Shown here one piece after another: positions 56,640-64,000 of a DNA stretch of 64,000 nucleotides. The first letter of the stretch is position 1. Each line of letters begins with the position of its first letter. Below the pieces are notes generated by a model. That model saw only the letters and a program-made list of their open reading frames with translations. It had not been told where the DNA came from and did not search any database. Source of the DNA: Trifolium pratense. Lineage: Eukaryota > Streptophyta > Magnoliopsida > Fabales > Fabaceae. The DNA is taken from assembly GCF_020283565.1 (NCBI RefSeq), contig NC_060059.1:34150838-34214837 (forward strand). Reading direction: 5' to 3'. Made by a program: the position numbers and the translations under genes.

Positions 56640-56768
56640 ATGGTGAGGCTTAAGGCAGTTACGGTGGCGTTAGATTTGTGGTACGGTGGATCGCGGTGGG
56701 GAGAAAGATACCTGCAAAACATGTTAGCACTCCAACGCTCAAGTCAGTATGTCATCAAGAAGGAGTGA
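56640..56768 (+). CDS. Conserved 42-codon frame, second copy
   Basis: Paralogue of the frame at 49741-49866, one codon longer (an extra Glu, RWGERYLQ). Start and stop are both preserved. All substitutions relative to the first copy are at third positions: GCA/GCG, TTC/TTG, TCA/TCG, AGG/AGA, CAT/CAG, GTG/GTC. The function is unknown, and a minus-strand reading is also possible. Confidence 0.35.
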   Translation: MVRLKAVTVALDLWYGGSRWGERYLQNMLALQRSSQYVIKKE

Positions 56769-59700
56769 AGTAAAAAGTGATTGAATTGTGTACCTTGGTG
56801 CCAAAGTCTTGCCCTTAGGCCACTGTAATGAAGAGGATATCTTTTTAGGAGTATCATCGCATTAATCATAAATCACAAATCAAAATAAAAGCAACAAGAG
56901 AAAATTATAGAAAACCTTTCCCAACAAAGTTATTTTGTCACCAACTAACAAACCATCAAAGCAAACAACACATGATGTAACGAAATTGTCCAAAATTTCT
57001 CAACTTGGGAAGGCAAAGAGAGATATTTCAGAATCTTGTACCCTATGACAGAGTAATACTCAAGGCTGTGGATACCGAAACACAAAACTTCAACACTAGA
57101 GGAAACACAAAATAAAACATCAGCTTGAACACGATCAAAGACTATTATTTGGGAACAAATACATATAATAAAAAAAAAGACCAATTAAATCCCAAGAATG
57201 AATGAGAAGCATGGATAAAGAAGTATCACAAAGCGCAGAACTAAATCAAAAGACCAAAAGTAAATAAGAATACAAAACATGAAGATTAATAAAAAAAAAG
57301 ATAGAACCAGAACCAAAAGGAATCGGTGTTCACAAATTACTTTCCTGCAACATCAGAGGAAATAAAATATCAAGAAAATATGCATTCAAAAGCAATAGAG
57401 TTATTGAAAACTAAAATAATTTAAGAGAGATAAGAAAATCAAAACATGAAGGCTCCACGCTATGATGAAAGATAGTTATTATTTTGATTTTCACAAACCA
57501 CGCTGCTGCAGAAAAACAAATTCACAATTCAATTTGTATGTCTTTGCAATCAAAGCCCAAAACTAAAAGTAATAAAGAACGACTTATTGATGAAATTTGA
57601 TTATGTATATAGCCATAATCGTTCTTATCCATTAATCGCAAATTGTTTCATATATCCAAAATCCAACTTGCTGCAAAATAGATAAACAAATATCTCAATA
57701 TTCTTCTATTTTTAGTATTAACTAGCAACCACCAAATCAAACCTCAACATCAAGAGACCAGAGTACAAAAGAAAAAATAGTGAGAGAATAGAACCAGAAC
57801 CAAATGTGTGTTTATAAACAACCTCTCCTGCAAAACCATAGAGAAAAGTAACATAAAGAAATATATCGTCCTAGAATCAATAATGAAACACTGAAATAAA
57901 AAGAATTTACTAGAGATCTCCAAATCAAAACACGAGGCTCTACGCTAGGATTTCGCCAAACCATGCTGCAGAAAGGTATATTCGCAATTTGAGTTTGTAT
58001 GTCATATGAACAAAGCTCGAAAGTAAAAAATAGTAAAGAATGATTCATTGAAGAAACATGATTTATCTTCACTCTCCTTTATTATATCAAACTTCAACTC
58101 ACTGCAAAATAGATGTATATCTGGAGATAATCCAAGAAAGAGATAGATATGTACTATAAAATCATAATTACTAAAGCTCTCCAAATATTAAGACTTGTAA
58201 TTGTGGACATAAAAATCATAGGACACCTATTCCAGAACAAGTAAATTCAAGGAAAATTGACCCGCTATATCCAAAGGCTCAAAGCTTTTCCTTAATAATG
58301 TCTACCACAGCTTTCAAGTCGCACAGTAATTCATAGTCTCTCACCCTTGTAACACCACAGAAACTGATGAAGGAATTAAGTATTGATCCTCAAAACAAAC
58401 AAAGAAACATGAAAAATTCATAGTCAGAAAAGAGATTTCCGAATGGAAGCACGATAACAAGTACAACCAGCCAAGCACAATCACAAATTAGAAGGTTATT
58501 ATTTTGACAAACTAGAAAAATATGTTCAAACTTCAATTCCTACGTCTTGAAATCAAAGGCCAAAATTAAATAAAAATAGTATAGAACGACTCATTGAAGA
58601 AATTTGATTTATCTTCTCCATTCTTGTCCTTTGTATCAAGTCATTCTAAACATCGAAACTTCGCATCTCTTGATTTTCAAACGAAGAATTATACAAAACA
58701 AAATTTTGATCAGTTAAAGAAGAGTCAAGAGAAGTTTGATGGTGTGAAATTCTCATAAAAGCAATCACAAAATGTTCTACATATCCAATGACTTCATATA
58801 TCTGCAAAACGGATTAACACATATTTTGATTATCCAATAAAGAATTTTATCCGATAAATTGTGCAAAGAATTCTTCATAACCAATCCATAAATGAAAAGT
58901 CAAAAGAACAAAAAAGTGCAAACCAAGCTTGTCCAGTTCCTCATCCTTGGGGATGGCAAAGAGATGTATTCGGGAATCTTAAATGCTTCATACTCATGTT
59001 CCAACACTATCCCAAAAAAATACACAATCATAGTTGTCTTGCATAATAGTTGATGAGTATCAAAAAGATATAAATATGAAGTCTTTCTTATAGTAGAGAT
59101 GACAAAATTAAAGCAATACTACACCAATTTGCAATATCATGTTGTGCTCAATATGAAACGTCCCAATTTAATCTTCTACCTTAATACCAGAGGAGTTCTT
59201 GGGCCGATGAAACAGATCATCATAACAAACTGCACCTAACCAAGTTGTCCAAAATTCCTCATCTTGGGAAAGAAAGAGTTACTCCAGAATCTTATATGCT
59301 AAACAACCGAGTAAAATTCATGTTATAGAAACTTCAATGCACCAAGAAATAATTATAACTTATCAATTACCAATTATTTCCCAAAGATAAAAAGAGGTAT
59401 GTGATAACCTCACCATAAACATTCACCATAATGAAATGTAAAGAATTCAAATATGAGTACAGATCACCAAATTAAAGCCTAGAAAAAAAATATATATCAC
59501 AGCCAGCTGAACATTATGGCTAATTCGTATACAAAAGATAAGCAGCACAAAGTGACAAAGAAACTTGAGACAGATTTTACCTAACACTTGTACTTACTCT
59601 GTTAATACCATATATAAAAAATAAAATTAGGCTGTAACAAACAGGTTGTAGAAAAAGATCCAAGAAAGAAAAGTAGCATGACAAAGAGAGGGCCACCAAG

Positions 59701-59799
59701 CTTGTCCCAAAACACAAACAAAAGACCAAAAAAATCTCTACTTACGTCAAAAAAAAAAAAAGAATTGGAATATTAAAAATTAAATGAAAATAATTTGCA

Positions 59800-62100
59800 T
59801 TCCAAGTAGACCAGAATAAAACCTAAGGCTTGATGCTAATAAAATGTTATTGTTTCAAAACACAATGCACCCCAGAAAATAACATGCATTAAAGCCAGAA
59901 TCAAATCAAACCACACAATCAAAAGACCAGAGAAAATAATTAGAATGCAAAACCGGAAGATCAAACAAGAGAAAGAAAATTATTATCGTCCCTGCATCAC
60001 CAGAGGGAATAAAATATCGAAAAAATTTGTTTTAAAAAGAAATAGGCAAACCAAAACTTGACGCTCCCATGCTATGATGAATGAACATCATTATTTTGAC
60101 AAACCACACTGCAGAAAAACAAGTTCACAATTCAATTTGTATCTTACAATGAAAGCGCAAAAATAAAAATAATAAAGAACGACTTCATTGAAGAAACTTG
60201 ATCTATGTATCTGTAGCCATTATCATTCTTATCGATTATCATCAATAATTGCAAATTGTTCCAGATATCTAGAAATCAAAATCGATCCGCTCAATACGAA
60301 ATGTATCAAAATATCTACAAACGTTCAAGTCACTGCAAAACAAACTTATATCTTGATTATACAAGAAAAGAGATGCACTGCTAATACTTAAATTCATAAT
60401 TCTAAACATAAATAAATACCAGCACTGCCGCATCATACTAGGACACCTATTCCAGAACAAACACTCAAGGAAAAAAGTAACCCGTTGAATCCAAAGGCTC
60501 AAAACTTTCAAATCCAACAGTACATTCACAGCTCTCTCCTCTGTAACACCAATGCACAAACAAGTCCTTGGAATCAAAGAAAACTATATCCTCAAAATAT
60601 ACAAAGAAAGATGAAGAGTGCATAGTCAGAGTAGAGATAACCAAATGAAAGCACATCAACAGCAGACAATTGCAGATTCTGGTGCCAAAGCAAGTTGTCA
60701 CGAGTTCCTCGTCCTTGCTTCATTCATACATACATTCCTGATACCATATACACAAAAACTGACACTATCCAAAATCCCAAGCTGAAGAGTAAGTATGTCA
60801 ACCTCTGCCTGCCATGGGTTCCACAGTGAACCACACATTTATAGGCTCTCTCCCCTATAACAACAACAAAGAAAACTCAACGGAACCGACCTTTTATGTG
60901 TTGAGTATAAAAAATAACACTGAAATGTAAAGAAGAGTCTTATAAGAGTTGACCAAATTTCCATCCAATTTGCAAGATCATATACCCATATGAAATGACA
61001 TGATTTTGGCTTCTCCAAATACAGAAGAGTCCTTTGGCCACTATAATGAATAGGGTATCTTTTTAGGAGTATCATCATCATCATAAATCATAAATCACAA
61101 TAAAAACGACAAAACAGTAATGAAGATTTAGAAAACCTCCCCCAACAAAGTTAAGCTATCACCAACAAACAAATCATGATCAGAATCAAATTTATATCCA
61201 GTTGTCCAAAATTCCTCATCTTGGGAAGGCCAAAGAGTCATTCCAAAATGTTGTAATCTATACTAGAGTAGTACAAAGGTTCTGGATGCACAATCAACAC
61301 CATCTTGAACACGATCAAAGAATAATAAAATCACGATGTGACAAATAGTTGTAGAAAAAGCTATGAATAAATAAAGACAAGCATAATTCTCCAAACCAAG
61401 TCCCTGATCAGAAGATCGTAGTTAGGAAGAGAGCTCCACAAAGCTGTTCACTCCCAATTTATCCAGAATTTTGCAACTTTCACACTGTCAGATTATACAA
61501 GTCAAAAACTTAAATGTATTGATGGCATAAGGAAACCCTACAACTGAACTTTTCAATACCAACATAATTCACAATCCAAGAGTGTGTACGAAATTAAACC
61601 TGATTGCTTCATAATAGAAGTTCATTGTTTCAAAACATACTACTGTATCTTGATAAAACCAACAACCAAATAACATCAAAAGATTACATAACATAAGATC
61701 AAACCGTTAAAATATCCAAAAATTCTTTAGTATCTTGATATTATATTAAAGTATCTTAGAATCTTAGAATATCTTTAAAGATTAGATTTTATATTACTTA
61801 TTATTTATTTTTTTCTTCATGATTGCATCTATTTAAATAGTGATTAGCATTCGTTGTCTTAGAATATCTTTTTGTCTTCTCCTCTATGAATTCATATTGT
61901 TCATATTGTATACACAAACCATACTATGAAGAAGGTTAATATTTTGACAAACCATGCTGCAGAAAAACATGCTATCACCAAATCAAAATTCTGGGCTCCA
62001 TCTTTGACAAATCAAGCTGCATAAAAATATGGTCTTAATTCAATTTGCTTAAAATCAAATTCTAAAAAATAGTAAAAAGATATTCATTGAAAAAATTTGA
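59800..62100. repeat. Unit B, copy 2
   Basis: It forms the right part of D2 and resembles copy 3 (62390-63856) more closely than copy 1, by shared small indels such as CCAGAATAAAACCT and TGACGCTCCCATGC / TGAGGCTCCCATGC. No gene is recognised. Confidence 0.8.
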
Positions 62101-62389
62101 TTTATCTATCCGGGACCGTTCTCCAATCTTGTCTATTGCATCAAGTCGCTCTACATAGACACCAAAACTTTTCAGCTCACTGTAAAAGCAAAACGGATAA
62201 ATGCACGTCTCATTATCAAATGAAGAATTGTATCCAAAATTATTGAAATAACCGATGATGCGTAAAAGAGTGAATAGAGGTGTGTGATAGTGTGAAATTC
62301 TTGATATCTACTATCTGAAAAAACCATATCAATGCGTTTACAGCGACGGATCATAGAAAACGAGAACAGCGATCCCTGAAATCAAGATC
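62101..62389. other. Linker between B copies 2 and 3
   Basis: Sequence related to the 58600-58750 part of D2 (CTTGTC...GCATCAAGTC...CTC) ends near 62375. A GAGAACAGCGATCCCTGAAATC junction precedes copy 3. No gene is seen. Confidence 0.45.
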
Positions 62390-63856
62390 AGAATAGACCA
62401 GAATAAAACCTGAGGCTTGATGCTAATAAAATGTTATTGTTTCAAAACACACTGCACCGCAGAAAATAACATGCATTAAAGCCAGAATCAAATCAAACCT
62501 CACAATCAAAATACCAGAGAAAATAATCAGAATACAAAACCGGAAGATCAAACAAGAGAAAGAAAATTATTATCGTCCCTGCATCACCAAAGGGAATAAA
62601 ATATCGAAAAAATATGTTTTAAAAAGAAATAGGCAAACCAAAACTTGAGGCTCCCATGCTATGATGAATGAACATCATTATTTTGAAAAACCACACTGCA
62701 GAAAAACAAGTTCACAATTCAATTTGTATCTTACAATGGAAGCGCAAAAATAAAAATAATAAAGAACGACTTCATTGAAGAAACTTGATCTATGTATCTG
62801 TAGCCATTATCATTCTTATCGATTATCATCAATACGAAATGTATCAAAATATCTACAAACGTTCAAGTCACTGCAAAACAAACTTATATCTTGATTATAC
62901 AAGAAAATAGATGCACTGCTAATACTTAGATTCATAATTCTAAACATAAATAAATACCAGCACTGCCGCATCATAATAGGACACCTATTCCAGAACAAAC
63001 ACTCAAGGAAAAAGTAACCCGTTGAATCCAAAGGCTCAAAACTTTCAAATCCAACAGTACATTCACAGCTCTCCTCTGTAACACCAAAGCACAAACAAGT
63101 CCTTGGAATCAAAGAAAACTATATCCTCAAAATATACAAAGAAACATGAAGAGTGCATAGTCAGAGTAGAGATAACCAAATGAAAGCACATCAACAGCAG
63201 CCAATTGCAGATTGTGGTGCCAAAGCAAGTTGTCACGAGTTCCTCATCCTTGCTTCATTCATACATACATTCCTGATACCATATACACAAAAACTAACAC
63301 TATCCAAAATCCCAAGCTGAAGAGTAAGTATGTCAACCTCTGCCTGCCATGGGTTCCACAGTGAACCACACATTTATAGGCTCTCTCCCCTATAACAACA
63401 ACAAAGAAAACTCAACGGAACCGACCTTTTATGTGTTGAGTATAAAAAATAACACTGAAATGTAAAGAAGAGTCTTATAAGAGTTGACCAAATTTCCATC
63501 CAATTTGCAAGATCATGTACCCATATGAAATGACATGATTTTGGCTTCTCCAAATACAGAAGAGTCCTTTGGCCACTATAATGAATAGGGAATCTTTTTA
63601 GGAGTATCATCATCATAAATCACAATAAAAACGACAAAACAGTAATGAAGATTTAGAAAACCTCCCCCAACAAAGTTAAGCTATCACCAACAAACAAATC
63701 ATCAGAATCAAATTTATATCCAGTTGTCCAAAATTCCTCATCTTGGGAAGGCCAAAGAGTCATTCCAAAATCTTGTAATCTATGCTAGAGTAGTACAAAG
63801 GTTCTGGCTGCACAATCAACACCATCTTGAACACGATCAAAGAATAATAAAATCAC
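62390..63856. repeat. Unit B, copy 3 (partial)
   Basis: It aligns with copy 2 from AGACCAGAATAAAACCT up to GAATAATAAAATCAC, where an LTR interrupts it. It lacks about 40 bp after GATTATCATCAAT that copy 2 has. Confidence 0.85.
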
Positions 63857-64000
63857 TGTTGGAAATTCCGCCTTCATTGCGGTCCGCCCCCATCCACCTA
63901 ATTGCGGCATTTGGGTTGCCTTCATTGCAGCCTCCAACACCTTCATTGTGTTGGGTGTGAAGGGGTGGATTTAGTCCCACATTGCTAAGAGATATGGCCT
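63857..64000 (+). mobile_element. Left end of an LTR (cut by window edge)
   Basis: The sequence starts TGTTGGAAATTCCGCC and includes AGTCCCACATTGCTAAGAG, a wording common in legume LTRs. Unit B copies 1 and 2 continue AAAATCACGATGTGAC at this point, so 63857 is an insertion junction, and ATCAC (63852-63856) is the expected left target copy. The orientation and the rest of the element lie outside the window. Confidence 0.7.

Larger units (their letters stand above)
56609..62100. repeat. Segmental duplication D2 (about 5.5 kb)
   Basis: A direct copy of D1 in the same orientation, starting GACCAGATCAGAATGAG. The junction with D1 is GATTTATCTAT followed by TCTGACC. It is shorter because it lacks the counterpart of 52470-53800. 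Confidence 0.88.

Noticed and set aside
60839..63616. Repeated minus-strand frames starting MMM(M)ILLKR in unit B copies 2 and 3
   Set aside because: They are shared because the copies are recent duplicates. The ATG run comes from a TCATCATCAT microsatellite and the frame is not kept in copy 1.

Overview
This looks like nuclear DNA of a flowering plant, most likely a papilionoid legume of the Medicago/clover type. The evidence is the AT-rich spacers, GT-AG introns, intronless plant gene families (calmodulin-like, TolB-like propeller, S1-homologue), tRNA-derived SINEs, hAT and Mutator MITEs, and Ty1/copia and LARD-type LTR elements. Species assignment is inference. Only four conventional protein genes are recognisable: an EF-hand calmodulin-like protein (12490-13089, +), a TolB/PD40 beta-propeller protein (20345-22288, +), an S1-homologue (SPH) gene broken by a copia insertion (32414-36755, +), and a five-exon Nudix hydrolase (38381-39865, -).

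Layout. 1-8460: AT-rich, internally duplicated DNA that appears to be transcribed leftwards from a site II/telobox promoter at about 8460-8535. It includes a 130-bp near-perfect hairpin at 4564-4693. 8545-11734: nested mobile DNA, with a hAT element inside a palindrome-ended MITE, microsatellites, an inverted repeat and a Helitron. 11735-20344: the calmodulin-like gene, then two SINEs with clear target duplications, a Mutator-like MITE, a hAT MITE, a 1032-bp fold-back Mutator-like element and a 189-bp Helitron. 20345-28049: the propeller gene, a decayed LINE endonuclease, a hAT element and two Mutator-like MITEs. 28050-36755: a 3965-bp LTR element lacking pol sits about 400 bp upstream of the SPH gene, and a copia element with apparently identical 144-bp LTRs interrupts the SPH coding region. 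36756-43230: small MITEs, the Nudix gene, a SINE and a hAT element.

43230-63856 is a hierarchical segmental-duplication array. It holds LINE RNase H and zinc-binding remnants, a duplicated unit that serves as filled and empty site for one LINE, and a direct duplication of roughly 5.5-7 kb (49712-56608 versus 56609-62100) followed by a partial third copy. Inside it, a sub-repeat of about 475 bp recurs, each copy with a minus-strand TTTCTGCAG acceptor-like motif. Two paralogous segments contain a short open frame whose only substitutions fall at third codon positions. The window ends in the left part of another LTR (63857-64000), whose edge is fixed by comparison with its paralogues.

No operon-like co-operation between genes is expected here. 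The dominant story is repeat-driven gene disruption and local duplication. All identities are from reading the sequence and from remembered family motifs; no database search was run.
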